Positions 9,201-16,390 of a stretch of DNA of 64,000 bases are shown piece after piece. The position numbers and the translations under genes were made by a program. The notes under the pieces are model-generated. The model was not told the DNA's origin and searched no databases. It saw only the letters and a list, made by a program, of their open reading frames with translations. The first letter of the stretch is position 1. Every line of letters begins with the position of its first letter. This stretch comes from Mangrovibacillus cuniculi (GTDB lineage: Bacteria; Bacillota; Bacilli; Bacillales; R1DC41): positions 516,501 through 580,500 of the forward strand of contig NZ_CP049742.1 of assembly GCF_015482585.1 (NCBI RefSeq), in the 5' to 3' direction.

Positions 9201-9286
9201 CACACGTGCAACCGACAATTCATTTGTTTGATAACCGAGATTTGCGACCTTATATGGAACAACTTAGAGGTATTACATTTAAATAG
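6230..9286 (+). CDS. GNAT acetyltransferase fused to a large beta-rich domain
   Basis: A 1018-residue cytoplasmic protein without signal peptide or membrane segments. Residues about 8-155 form a GNAT domain with the acetyl-CoA motif HPDYHGHKLGKQLV and the C-terminal NTKAVPLYKKCGFFWED. The remaining 860 residues are strand-rich. Near residues 805-825 they contain a tryptophan-rich WWNPWTGGLRYRFGG motif, reminiscent of the supersandwich or mutarotase-like folds seen in carbohydrate enzymes; that resemblance is inference. No catalytic residues can be assigned. An amidohydrolase starts 13 bp downstream, so the two form an operon and may act on one N-acylated or sugar-derived substrate. The ATG at 6230 follows AGGAGGAACGT. 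Confidence 0.8.
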   Translation: METKTTNVQIVEFSPQYAEGVAKMWNESRDNWGGDDSVMTAAQVLEKESNSTNLFLYLALVDGEVAGYCSLSEYREDSNALYIPLLNVHPDYHGHKLGKQLVLNAVNKTVELGWPRLDLFTWAGNTKAVPLYKKCGFFWEDRDDSVHLMNFIPTILQLECLKPFFDKYSWYDTSKRALEVKPDGYKHNGYTFYEYEWSADDAFVKVRFERTSRKLCYVETNDFKVEMVHPSFKTLANKESLMEYKVENKRPNAISVQIQANQEGAIQHQASFTNLVEEEVIFTAPVTVHYYEQEPNDWKTHPTMEATVTLDGYDISLGLGVYPILPVSIKLASTNQLFEANKNPKLFLEVESLVEEIGTLKVSIPSNDILTLHDQSIEMSLNKKQRTSIPLSTSLLKGGAFNEEIMCTFSTNGEEITFQTRLRFAFPTKTDSFVAETTDKWLIFNGRYYASLEKRNNTLSLGRRGKGDHALPFFAPKLGKPYADEWTKKEAGQIKVEKTDAGITFVSVLSSDLKPGLHIESKVFLSNFGLYDMSYRLVLDGSQEAQNVSWVQSFVPLVAYTYIPMGEEVLRLKESHVAFNDYLDKRHYSEPWTFTEKDGETIGFAWSANVVHRRDEWKNAVELTDIDVPESVQTSIPLATVSLAYNHFSSWEEWREEVMGEQEPLREVGPLTLEQTDGQIIVKDNKPSVSLKSRLHVPVVGELVAGNEGTTIQNSEEDLSVSVEVEMEPITLVNTSFTSPNTKVEETLLYLQPNTSTVSVEEVENGHWKVTNGDLQFSVHKEYMAGVYSIVYKGEEWLHHTYPTPSMKAWWNPWTGGLRYRFGGMNSFSLQKEVSEVKAVTKLDSKGNEWSGVEVTTTIVHHEKFKGTTLQQFFLTLPGLPMITTLAEWRASEDKLFAGERIFCDGFWNPGDELATVTYDSKIRGQKEYYAGAGELILIDDPYARLRSAKLADALHIVQPKYVFEKEAYVTKEVCYVNTETEWTLQAGETTHVQPTIHLFDNRDLRPYMEQLRGITFK

Positions 9287-9299
9287 GAGTGAAAAAGGG

Positions 9300-10148
9300 A
9301 TGAGAATAATTGATGCTCATATCCATTTCTCCGCAATTGAAAGCTTCCGCCATACGGCTAGGGAGCTTTCTCTTGTTGATTATTCTGGAAATGGATTAGT
9401 GAATGAGATGAGAGACGGAAATATTGCTTATTGTATTGGAATGGGAGTAACAGAGACACCGGATATGGGTTTTCCTGATTATCATGCAGCTTCTCCGATG
9501 GGGTTAGATTTGGATCCTCTCCCACCGAATGTAGGAATGTGTCCCGGAATTAATCCGAAAACACTAAATCAAAAAGCATTGGATGATTTGGAGAAGCTTT
9601 TAAAAGAACCACATGTAGTAGGAATTAAAATTTACTTAGGCTACTATCCTTACTATGCGTACGATGATATTTATCAACCAGTATATGACTTGGCAGCAGC
9701 ATATGATAAGCCTGTTGTTTTTCACACGGGAGATACATACTCAGAGCGAGGGTTGTTAAAATATTCTCACCCATTAACACTAGACGAGGTTGCTGTTCAG
9801 CGTCGTGATGTGAATTTCATGATGGCTCATTTGGGTGATCCGTGGACATTAACTGGTGCAGAAGTTGTATATAAGAACAGGAACATGTATGCAGATTTAT
9901 CGGGATGGATTGTTGGAACGAAGGCTACTTTAGACGATTATTCTAAGGATCATTTTTTAGATCACATTCGACACGCTATTCGTTTTTGTGATCACTATGA
10001 AAAGTTAATTTTCGGCTCAGACTGGCCGCTTGCTCCAATAAAAGATTACGCGCAGTTCATTGGAGATTTAATCCCTGAGAAACATCATCAATTAGTTTTC
10101 TATGATAATGCAAAGAATCTATTTTTAAAAGATGTGAAGTTGGATTAG
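9300..10148 (+). CDS. amidohydrolase family 2 metal-dependent hydrolase
   Basis: A 282-residue TIM-barrel hydrolase of the amidohydrolase-2 type. Metal ligands are visible as the DAHIHF pair at residues 5-10, the histidine in VVFHTGDT, the histidine in FMMAHLGDP and the aspartate in FGSDWPLAP. Members of this family hydrolyse or decarboxylate cyclic and amide substrates; the exact reaction here is unknown. An open frame extends upstream to 9156, but the ATG at 9300 follows GGAGTGAAAAAGGG and starts with the family MRIIDAHIH. It lies 13 bp after the GNAT-fusion gene and ends at a strong terminator. Confidence 0.88.
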   Translation: MRIIDAHIHFSAIESFRHTARELSLVDYSGNGLVNEMRDGNIAYCIGMGVTETPDMGFPDYHAASPMGLDLDPLPPNVGMCPGINPKTLNQKALDDLEKLLKEPHVVGIKIYLGYYPYYAYDDIYQPVYDLAAAYDKPVVFHTGDTYSERGLLKYSHPLTLDEVAVQRRDVNFMMAHLGDPWTLTGAEVVYKNRNMYADLSGWIVGTKATLDDYSKDHFLDHIRHAIRFCDHYEKLIFGSDWPLAPIKDYAQFIGDLIPEKHHQLVFYDNAKNLFLKDVKLD

Positions 10149-10163
10149 GTAAAGGGAAGCTGG

Positions 10164-10215
10164 AACAACAAAAAAAAGGTACATTCAAAAAAAGAATGTA
10201 CCTTTTTTTGTTGTT
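10164..10215. terminator. long hairpin, terminator and repeat module
   Basis: A stem of about 22 bp (AACAACAAAAAAA-GGTACATTC against GAATGTACCTTTTTTTGTTGTT) with an A-rich loop. The core AAGGTACATTC/GAATGTACCTT also occurs in the elements at 49786-49931 and 52461-52587, so a mobile repeat module seems to supply the terminator here. Confidence 0.8.
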
Positions 10216-10392
10216 TTCGTTAAAAAATTCTGCAGAATTAGTGCATTTACAGACTAAATCTTTGGGATTGGAATGGTGGGTAGCTGAGACCCCAAAAGAG
10301 CGTGTACTTAAGCGACGAGGAGCTATTTGTCGCAATACTCGGCAAACTTAGATGGCCCCGTGGAAATCGTCGCCTGCAGCGGAAATCCCCGT
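10216..10392. repeat. mosaic intergenic repeat, inverted relative to the copy near 60.7-61 kb
   Basis: After the hairpin comes CTGCAGAATTAGTGCA, also present at 52541-52558. From 10264 to 10392 the sequence is the reverse complement of parts of 60744-61037. Shared blocks include GGGATTTCCGCTGCAG, GGGCCATCTRAGTTYGCCGAG, GCTCCTCGTCGC, GGGGTCTCAG and CCAATCCC. No credible gene lies between 10149 and the kinase at 10616. Confidence 0.8.
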
Positions 10393-10462
10393 GCCGTCAC
10401 ATATGGTTTTTGTTCGAGCCTGTTTTATTATTAATAAATACATATCACTAGGTGTAAAGTAG

Positions 10463-10538
10463 TGTCGATGTGTTTACGAAGTGAAAAATATTTGCAAAAT
10501 TTAATTTTTTGTGGAGGAATAAATGGAAAAATGTCGAA
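10463..10538 (+). promoter_or_regulatory. candidate Spo0A boxes upstream of the KinB-like kinase
   Basis: A perfect 0A box, TGTCGAA, lies at 10532-10538 and a 6/7 match, TGTCGAT, at 10463-10469. A 7-bp motif can occur by chance, but both lie in the leader of a sporulation-type kinase. An 11-codon frame with a GTGGAGGAATAA ribosome site starts at 10523. Confidence 0.35.
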
Positions 10539-10615
10539 ATATATATAGTGGTAAGTAGTTTTAGATTTGTGGAAGGCTGGTGGCGAAATTGGCGTTTATT
10601 ACAGAAGTAATGATA

Positions 10616-11857
10616 ATGAATATTTTGTCTATTTTTGCCAGTCTTTTTGTGTTTCAGATTTGGCTTGAAAGATCTTCCCACATCCGTTATGCCAAAACAA
10701 AAGCTATCTTTGGTTTTTCGGCGATATCTATTTTGTGGTGTATGGTTTTTCCTTTAGATAAGTTTGATTCATTCATACTAGATTTACGTCAAGTTCCAAT
10801 AATAATTGGAAGTTTATATGGTGGTCCTATTGTAGCAGTTGGTCTTTTTCTCTTAACGCTGATAGCAAGATATATATTCTTTGGAGCAGACGGGTATTTA
10901 ACATTTTTGTTAATGTATTTGTTATTAACTCCCATACTAATTTATTTCTCGAGAAAATTTTTGCAACTTACGTTAAAAAGGAAGATTATTCGATCTACAA
11001 TGGTATCACTTGGGTTTTCTCTTTTTATTTTAGTCATCATTACATTATTTAACTCAAGTCACTTAGACGCTAACTTGTTATTGAAATTAGTAATATTCCC
11101 GCCAGTTTCTATGGGAATGATCATCTACATAGTGGAAATCGTGTTAAACAATTATCATTTACGCCAAGAACTAATAAAATCGGAAAAGTTAGCCGTGATA
11201 AGTCACTTAGCTGCTAGTATTTCGCATGAGGTTAGAAACCCATTGACGGCAAGTAGAGGATTTATGCAATTGTTACAACAAGGATATACTTCTCCTGAAA
11301 AAATGCGTACGTTTTTAGACATTGCTATTAAAGAATTAGACAGAGCAGAGGGAATAATACAAGATTATTTAACGTTTGCTAAGCCTGCTGAGGATAAAAA
11401 AGAAGCAATCAATGTCTCATCAGAAATTAAAAAAATCGTAGAAATCTTGCAACCTCTAGCCAACATGAATTCAGTAGAATTAGATTTTTCACTTGCACCA
11501 TATATGGTGTTCGGGGAAAGGTCTAAATTTAAGCAATGTGTAATAAATGTTGCGAAAAATGCCATTGAAGCAATGCCTGAAGGTGGGAAGTTAAGCTTAC
11601 ATATTGAACGAAAAGGGGACTATGTCTACCTAAATGTTAGTGATACGGGGGTAGGAATGACGAAAGAGCAAGTGGATCGTTTAGGAGAACCATTCTTTAC
11701 TACGAGAGAAAAAGGAACCGGACTTGGAATGATGGTTGTTTATAGTATCGTGGATTCCTTTGGTGGTAAGGTAAAAGTAAAAAGCGAAAAAGGTTTAGGC
11801 ACTACGTTCACCATTTTGCTACCGATGTACAAAAATGCTGTTGAAGTTATTGGATAA
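10616..11857 (+). CDS. kinB: sporulation-type sensor histidine kinase, KinB-like
   Basis: A membrane-bound histidine kinase of about 413 residues. The N-terminal 175 residues carry about six hydrophobic segments (5TMR-type sensor). The dimerisation/phosphoacceptor domain is SHLAASISHEVRNPLTASRGFMQLL, with the phosphorylated histidine in SHEVRNP. It is followed by an HATPase domain with N (NVAKNAIEAM), DTGVGM and GTGLGMMVVYSIV boxes. Architecture and the kinase-core wording resemble KinB of B. subtilis, which feeds the Spo0F-Spo0B-Spo0A phosphorelay. A GTG at 10580 and an ATG at 10610 are alternatives; the ATG at 10616 aligns best with KinB and has AGAAG at 8-nt spacing. No cognate response regulator is adjacent, as expected for a phosphorelay kinase. 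Confidence 0.85.
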   Translation: MNILSIFASLFVFQIWLERSSHIRYAKTKAIFGFSAISILWCMVFPLDKFDSFILDLRQVPIIIGSLYGGPIVAVGLFLLTLIARYIFFGADGYLTFLLMYLLLTPILIYFSRKFLQLTLKRKIIRSTMVSLGFSLFILVIITLFNSSHLDANLLLKLVIFPPVSMGMIIYIVEIVLNNYHLRQELIKSEKLAVISHLAASISHEVRNPLTASRGFMQLLQQGYTSPEKMRTFLDIAIKELDRAEGIIQDYLTFAKPAEDKKEAINVSSEIKKIVEILQPLANMNSVELDFSLAPYMVFGERSKFKQCVINVAKNAIEAMPEGGKLSLHIERKGDYVYLNVSDTGVGMTKEQVDRLGEPFFTTREKGTGLGMMVVYSIVDSFGGKVKVKSEKGLGTTFTILLPMYKNAVEVIG

Positions 11858-11897
11858 AGCTAACATGGATTGTTTACATCTAATGTTAGCTTTTTTG
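11857..11897 (+). terminator. terminator of the kinase gene
   Basis: Stem AAGCTAACAT (11857-11866) with ATGTTAGCTT (11883-11892), followed by a T run. Confidence 0.85.
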
Positions 11898-12001
11898 TTA
11901 GGTGTTTTTTAGCAATGTGCTCTCGGTTTAAGTTGATTCCAGCACTTTGATACATGATTAATCCCTCTTTACACACACTAGAGGTATAGAGGTGATAGGG
12001 C

Positions 12002-12772
12002 GTGGAAACAGCTATCCGTAAGTATTATATGAGTAGACAAATATGGGAAAAAGAACGATTTTGGGCGAGTAATCTTAATAAACTTCACTTTCCTACTGCA
12101 CGTATTATTTGTTCTTCTTCAGACCCATCTGAATTATGGATAGATTTTGAATGGGTAGATGGAAGAAGTAGCACCTTAGAAGATGTGGATTCGATTTATG
12201 CTGTTTTACAGACATTTTCTTCTTTAGGCACGAAAATTATAAAAGAATTTCCGATTCCAAATTATATCGTTAGACAAGAGAAATGGACGTTGGAAGATTG
12301 GTTAAAGGAATACCTACTACTTTTCCAGTCAAATTCAACGTTTTGGGATATGTACACGTATCAATGGAATCATCAACAATATGGCGTCATTCATCGAGAC
12401 CCTCATTATTTCAATTGGATTGTTAGCAAAGATACTATTTTCTTACTCGACTTTGGTTTAGTGAGCTATGGACCTATACTTTATGATATTGCATATGTTT
12501 GGGTAAACGAATGTAAGAAGAACGCTTATCAAGAAGAGAAAGCAATACTGCTTCGGGAATGGGTAATGAAAAGCATCCCTAGTCAATCGTTTGTTTTCTT
12601 CTGTCTTTTCTTTTCAATCATGAAAAACTACGCGGATTATTACCAAGGAAAAGAAGATTGGAAGGCGCAAAATCGTTGTAAAGAGTGGATTGACTCAGAA
12701 GTAATTCATGGACTAATTAACGAATGTGTAAAGTTTCATAGTAACAATGGGGATAAGTCCATACACTATTGA
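12002..12772 (+). CDS. APH-fold phosphotransferase (aminoglycoside/choline kinase-like)
   Basis: A 256-residue protein with the C-terminal catalytic lobe of the aminoglycoside phosphotransferase superfamily. The catalytic loop is GVIHRDPHYFNWI (about residues 128-140; HxD with a downstream asparagine) and the metal site is LLDFGLVSYGP. The N-terminal lobe is shortened compared with typical 300-residue members. Such proteins phosphorylate small alcohols or amino sugars, and the substrate is unknown; resistance should not be assumed. The GTG at 12002 follows AGGTGATAGGGC. It is isolated between the kinase terminator and a small YjcZ gene. Confidence 0.75.
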   Translation: METAIRKYYMSRQIWEKERFWASNLNKLHFPTARIICSSSDPSELWIDFEWVDGRSSTLEDVDSIYAVLQTFSSLGTKIIKEFPIPNYIVRQEKWTLEDWLKEYLLLFQSNSTFWDMYTYQWNHQQYGVIHRDPHYFNWIVSKDTIFLLDFGLVSYGPILYDIAYVWVNECKKNAYQEEKAILLREWVMKSIPSQSFVFFCLFFSIMKNYADYYQGKEDWKAQNRCKEWIDSEVIHGLINECVKFHSNNGDKSIHY

Positions 12773-12838
12773 GCCATCTGAATAAAGTATAAATGTGAGG
12801 TAAAGCTCACGGCAATACTCATTCGGAGGTGATTGCTC

Positions 12839-12949
12839 ATGTGTTTCGGTTACGGTTACGGTTGTGGAAATAACTACGGTTCAACTTTCGTATTAATCGT
12901 TGTTCTTTTCATCCTTTTAATTATCGTTGGAGCAGCTTACCTAGACTAA
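12839..12949 (+). CDS. YjcZ family sporulation protein
   Basis: A 36-residue protein: a Gly/Tyr/Cys-rich head ([13 protein letters not shown]) followed by one hydrophobic segment, [19 protein letters not shown]. This is the signature of the tiny YjcZ/YhaL-neighbour family found on Bacillus spores. The ATG at 12839 is preceded by CGGAGGTGAT. Three further paralogues lie at 60311, 60447 and 60592; this one is alone and has cysteines the others lack. Function is unknown beyond the sporulation association. Confidence 0.88.
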   Translation: MCFGYGYGCGNNYGSTFVLIVVLFILLIIVGAAYLD

Positions 12950-12995
12950 TAAAGTCTACCTTTTAAAGTATGCGAGAGAATTTCTGCAGAAAACG

Positions 12996-13022
12996 GGATA
13001 GTCCTATGGGCTATCCTTTTTT
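12996..13022 (+). terminator. terminator of the YjcZ gene
   Basis: Stem GGATAGTCC (12996-13004) with GGGCTATCC (13008-13016), then TTTTTT. Confidence 0.85.
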
Positions 13023-13023
13023 C

Positions 13024-13052
13024 TTTACGAAATCATTACTTTATGGGATACT
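13024..13052 (+). promoter_or_regulatory. promoter of the TPP-riboswitch operon
   Basis: TTTACG at 13024-13029 and GATACT at 13047-13052, spacing 17 bp, with TGG directly before the -10. Transcription would begin about 15 bases before the riboswitch aptamer. Confidence 0.5.
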
Positions 13053-13069
13053 GAAAAAAAATAATAAGA

Positions 13070-13216
13070 ACGATGTGTGGGGGAACTGGTGATGCCAGTT
13101 GAGATCATGTCCGAGAGACGGAGACCCTTAGAACCTGATCTGGCTAAGACCAGCGTAGGGAACATATGTTAATTACCTCATACATATGCGCCCAAATGGT
13201 TTTGGGCGCTTTTTCG
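13070..13216 (+). promoter_or_regulatory. TPP riboswitch (THI element) with intrinsic terminator
   Basis: The aptamer (about 13070-13172) contains the conserved THI-box blocks: GGGGGAACT, TTGAGATC, ACCCTTAGAACCTGATCTGG, and CCAGCGTAGGGAA. A terminator follows: GCGCCCAAA (13188-13196) with TTTGGGCGC (13201-13209), then TTTTT. Thiamine pyrophosphate binding is expected to favour termination. The repeat of CATATG at the aptamer end and just before the terminator is a plausible switching segment. It controls the thiamine-precursor transport operon directly downstream. Confidence 0.95.
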
Positions 13217-13275
13217 TTTGCCCATATTAAGTGAGGAAAACCATTTGTAGCGAACGTTCGAACAGGAGGAGAAAG

Positions 13276-14262
13276 ATGAAAAGAAAGTTTTTTTCTGTAA
13301 TTACCATTGCAAGCGCTATTTTAGTGGGTGCTTGTGGAAACCAAGCAAGTCAGGAAGATAACAAAGTAACAGTAGTCTTAGATTGGACCCCAAATACGAA
13401 TCACACAGGATTATATGTTGCAGAAGCGGAAGGCTACTTTGAGCAGCAAGGGCTAGAAGTGGACATCATGTTACCAGGAGAAGCAGGAGCAGAGGCGCTA
13501 GTAGCATCTGGAAAAGCAGATTTCGGTATTAGTTATCAAGAAAACGTCACGTTATCCAGAACTGAAGACATACCTGTTGTCTCAGTTGCTGCGATTATTC
13601 AGCATAATACGTCAGGTTTTGCTTCACCTGTAGATAAAAATATTACGTCACCTAAAGATTTTGAAGGTAAACGATACGGTGGATTCGGAGCTCCGGTAGA
13701 AGAAGCGGTGTTAGGCGCTGTGATGAAGCAAGATGGCGTAGACGTGTCTAAAGTCGAAAATATTAACATCGGAAATGCAGATTATTTTACAGCAGTTAAG
13801 AGAGATATTGACTTTTCATGGATCTTCTATGGATGGACTGGAATCGAAGCAGAACTCCGAGGCGAACCAGTTAACATGCTGTATTTAACAGATTTCTCGG
13901 ATAATCTGGACTACTACACGCCAGTAATTATTACGAGTGAAGATAAGGTGAAAGAAGAACCAGAGCAAATTGAAAAATTCTTATCAGCAACAGCAGCGGG
14001 GTATAATTTCGCAATGGAAAATCCAGAAGACGCTGCTCAGCACTTAATTGATGCAGTACCTGACTTAAATGAAGAACTAGTAAAAGCAAGTCAGAAATGG
14101 TTAGCGAATGAGTATGCTCGTGATGCAGAGTATTGGGGGCAGCAAAAAGAAACTGTTTGGACTAACTACGCTAATTGGATGAAAGAAAACGAGTTATTAA
14201 CTGGAGAATTTATTGCGGAGGAAGCCTTTACAAATGACTTTCTTCCTAAGGAGGCACAATAA
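13276..14262 (+). CDS. thiY: thiamine precursor ABC transporter substrate-binding lipoprotein ThiY
   Basis: A 328-residue lipoprotein with signal peptide and lipobox LVGAC (lipidated cysteine about residue 20). The mature part begins VTVVLDWTPNTNHTGLYVAEAEGYF, the hallmark of NMT1/THI5-like binding proteins for pyrimidine precursors such as formylaminopyrimidine or HMP. FGISYQENVTLSR and DFSWIFYGWTGIEAE fit the family. An upstream in-frame start at 13231 lies within the leader; the ATG at 13276 with AGGAGGAGAAAG is clearly used. It is the first gene of a four-gene operon behind a TPP riboswitch, which strongly supports a thiamine role. The exact ligand is inferred. Confidence 0.93.
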   Translation: MKRKFFSVITIASAILVGACGNQASQEDNKVTVVLDWTPNTNHTGLYVAEAEGYFEQQGLEVDIMLPGEAGAEALVASGKADFGISYQENVTLSRTEDIPVVSVAAIIQHNTSGFASPVDKNITSPKDFEGKRYGGFGAPVEEAVLGAVMKQDGVDVSKVENINIGNADYFTAVKRDIDFSWIFYGWTGIEAELRGEPVNMLYLTDFSDNLDYYTPVIITSEDKVKEEPEQIEKFLSATAAGYNFAMENPEDAAQHLIDAVPDLNEELVKASQKWLANEYARDAEYWGQQKETVWTNYANWMKENELLTGEFIAEEAFTNDFLPKEAQ

Positions 14263-14552
14263 TGGCTAACTCATTAGTTTCGGTACAAATTATTCCCAAA
14301 ACACCTAATGGAAAGGACGTTATTCCATTTGTGGATGAAGCAATAACACTGATTCATGAATCTGGTTTACCATATCAAGTGAATCCTTTAGATACAACCA
14401 TAGAAGGGGAAATGACAGAGGTATTATCACTTGTGGAAAGAATGAATGAAAAAATGGTAGAGCTAGGCTGTCATAATGTCATTACACAAATGAAAATACT
14501 GTATCAACCTACTGGCATAACCCTATCCACGTTAACGGAGAAGTACCGTTAA
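14262..14552 (+). CDS. thiamine-binding domain protein (MTH1187/YkoF-like)
   Basis: A 96-residue cytoplasmic protein of the small ferredoxin-like thiamine-binding family (PF01910). It begins SLVSVQIIPKTPNGKDVIPFVDEAI. The family has been implicated in binding thiamine or HMP. Its ATG overlaps the last base of thiY's stop codon, and its stop codon overlaps the thiX start, so translation is tightly coupled. Its position between binding protein and permease suggests an intracellular sensor or ligand acceptor for the transporter, which is inference. Confidence 0.85.
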   Translation: MANSLVSVQIIPKTPNGKDVIPFVDEAITLIHESGLPYQVNPLDTTIEGEMTEVLSLVERMNEKMVELGCHNVITQMKILYQPTGITLSTLTEKYR

Positions 14553-15328
14553 TGAAAAAGTGGTTATCCACTTATGGAATATCCCTAGCTTTACTAATTG
14601 CTCTTTTAATGCTTTGGGAAGGTGCAACAGTTCTATTTTCTATTGAAAAGTGGCTGTTGCCTAGCCCAAGTATGATTGTACAAACTGGCATCACAGTATT
14701 TCCAGATCTATATGAGCACATAGAATCTACCCTTTTCTTATCTATTGTTGGGTTGCTTTTAGGCAGTATAATTGGCATCCTTACAGCAAGTATCATTCAT
14801 TATTGGCCAATACTAGACAAGGTTATGATGCCTTATTTAGTTGTTTCGCAAAACATTCCGATAATTGTTCTTGCCCCTTTATTAGTGATTTGGCTTGGTT
14901 TTGGAGCCCTTCCTAAAATTATTGTTATTTCTTTAGTTTGTTTTTTCCCAGTTACTATTTCATTTTTAAGTGGCCTACGTGAAACCCCTTCGTCTTATGT
15001 GACGTTTATGAAGATGTCTGGTGGAACAAAAAAACAGTTATTTTGGAAAGTGGAAACGCCGTTTGCTTTACCCTCCTTGTTTTCAGGGCTGCGTATAGCT
15101 GCTACCTACAGTGTAATGGGTGCAGTCATCTCAGAGTGGCTTGGAGCTCAAAGAGGAATTGGTGTGTTTATGACTTTAGCATCAGCAAATTTTAGAACTG
15201 ACCGAGTCTTTGTTGCCATAGTAGTGGTGGTTATCATTAGTTTGTTTTACGTCTCTCTGATTAAGTGGGTAGAATCCTTCTGGGCAAGAAAAACTGGAAG
15301 GGGGAAGACAGATGTTACGAGTCGATAG
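14552..15328 (+). CDS. thiX: thiamine precursor ABC transporter permease ThiX
   Basis: A 258-residue permease of the TauC/SsuC type with about six membrane helices. The ATPase-contact (EAA) loop lies near KMSGGTKKQLFWKVETPFALPSLFSG. It would carry hydroxymethyl- or formylaminopyrimidine across the membrane with ThiY and ThiZ. The ATG overlaps the upstream stop codon and the end overlaps thiZ by 17 bp, so it belongs to the riboswitch operon. Confidence 0.92.
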   Translation: MKKWLSTYGISLALLIALLMLWEGATVLFSIEKWLLPSPSMIVQTGITVFPDLYEHIESTLFLSIVGLLLGSIIGILTASIIHYWPILDKVMMPYLVVSQNIPIIVLAPLLVIWLGFGALPKIIVISLVCFFPVTISFLSGLRETPSSYVTFMKMSGGTKKQLFWKVETPFALPSLFSGLRIAATYSVMGAVISEWLGAQRGIGVFMTLASANFRTDRVFVAIVVVVIISLFYVSLIKWVESFWARKTGRGKTDVTSR

Positions 15329-16046
15329 TATATCGTTTTCGTTTAGTAAAAAGGAAATTTTACATGATATTACGTTTACTGCTGAAAAAGATAAGGTTAC
15401 GTGCATAGTTGGGCCTTCCGGTAGTGGGAAGAGTACGTTGTTTGAGATAATAGGTGGATTGCTCTCTCCAAACAGTGGAGATGTTCTATTGGAAGGAGCT
15501 TCGATTGTAGGAGAAAAAGGGAACATCGCTTTTATGCCCCAAGAGTCTACCTTGTTTCCTTGGCGAACAATAATGCAAAATATTACCCTTCCTATGGAGC
15601 TAAGTGGGACACCCATAAATGAAAAAGATATTCTAGGTTATTTAAGAAGGGCTGGTTTAGAAGAGTACGCTTTTGCCTTTCCAAACCAACTCTCAGGAGG
15701 CATGAAGCAAAGAGTTTCTTTTATCCGAGCACTAGTTTCTAATATTCCACTTTTGCTTTTAGATGAACCGTTTTCTGCATTGGATGAATTTACGAGAAGA
15801 GATATGCAAAATTGGTTATTGAAAACGATAAAAGATAGTCCGCGAACCATACTTTTTGTTACTCATCAGATAGAGGAAGCTCTGTTGATGGCAGATAAAA
15901 TAATTGTATTATCCAATAATCCAGCTACAGTGTTAAATGAAATTGTTTTACCAAACAAAGAACAACGAGAAGAAGATTGGACGTTTAGTCCAGAGGCTCA
16001 AGCGTTTAAGAAAGAAATAATTAATTTACTGAAACCATCTAGTTAA
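15312..16046 (+). CDS. thiZ: thiamine precursor ABC transporter ATP-binding protein ThiZ
   Basis: A 244-residue ABC ATPase. Walker A is GPSGSGKST, the Q-loop is FMPQEST, the signature is LSGGMKQR, Walker B is LLLLDEPFSALDEF and the H-loop is FVTHQIEEAL. It powers the ThiXY importer. The ATG at 15312 is preceded by GGGGGAAGACAG inside the end of thiX. The stop codon lies within the loop of the operon's terminator. Confidence 0.93.
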   Translation: MLRVDSISFSFSKKEILHDITFTAEKDKVTCIVGPSGSGKSTLFEIIGGLLSPNSGDVLLEGASIVGEKGNIAFMPQESTLFPWRTIMQNITLPMELSGTPINEKDILGYLRRAGLEEYAFAFPNQLSGGMKQRVSFIRALVSNIPLLLLDEPFSALDEFTRRDMQNWLLKTIKDSPRTILFVTHQIEEALLMADKIIVLSNNPATVLNEIVLPNKEQREEDWTFSPEAQAFKKEIINLLKPSS

Positions 16047-16061
16047 GCTAGATGGTTTTTG
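16033..16061 (+). terminator. terminator of the thi operon
   Basis: Stem ACCATCTAG (16034-16042) with CTAGATGGT (16048-16056), then a T run; it overlaps the thiZ stop codon. Confidence 0.9.
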
Positions 16062-16132
16062 TATTATTTGGAATAGATAAGAACGTGATAATGGTAAAAA
16101 CTATGTTTACATAAAGAGAGGGGTGTCTTGTT

Positions 16133-16381
16133 ATGAATGATTATGGGTCACAAGGTTTCCAAATGGGAGACGTGGTGTATGTCATGTACCGCAATCCACA
16201 TACGCAAAACGTAGCAAATGTACAGCAAGCAGCTGTTGTAAACGATCCGGAGATTCCAGGTCAATTAGCATTATTTTTATATGATGAATTTTACCCGTTA
16301 ACATCTGAAACAGCTGTATATACATCAGAAGATGAAGCGGAACAAGCTTATGCTTATTATTTTGGAGAACAGCTTCATTAG
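16133..16381 (+). CDS. splA: SplA, regulator of spore photoproduct lyase
   Basis: An 82-residue protein beginning with the SplA-like FQMGDVVYVMYRNPHTQNVANVQQAAVV. In B. subtilis SplA is a TRAP-like negative regulator of splB expression. GELALF-type wording (GQLALFLYDEFY) and an acidic C-terminus match the family length of about 80. The ATG follows a GAGAGGGGTGTC ribosome site, and splB starts 9 bp downstream, reproducing the known splAB operon. I looked for a sigma-G promoter upstream and found only weak matches. Confidence 0.9.
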   Translation: MNDYGSQGFQMGDVVYVMYRNPHTQNVANVQQAAVVNDPEIPGQLALFLYDEFYPLTSETAVYTSEDEAEQAYAYYFGEQLH

Positions 16382-16390
16382 GAGGAAAAT

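Noticed and set aside
9156-9299. N-terminal extension of the amidohydrolase
   Set aside because: It overlaps the GNAT-fusion gene; the ATG at 9300 has the ribosome site and family start.
15182-15616. 144-codon minus-strand frame over thiX/thiZ
   Set aside because: A shadow of two certain genes on the other strand.
16060-16132. Sigma-G promoter for splA
   Set aside because: Candidates such as GATAA with 18 bp and CATAAAG match only part of the consensus.
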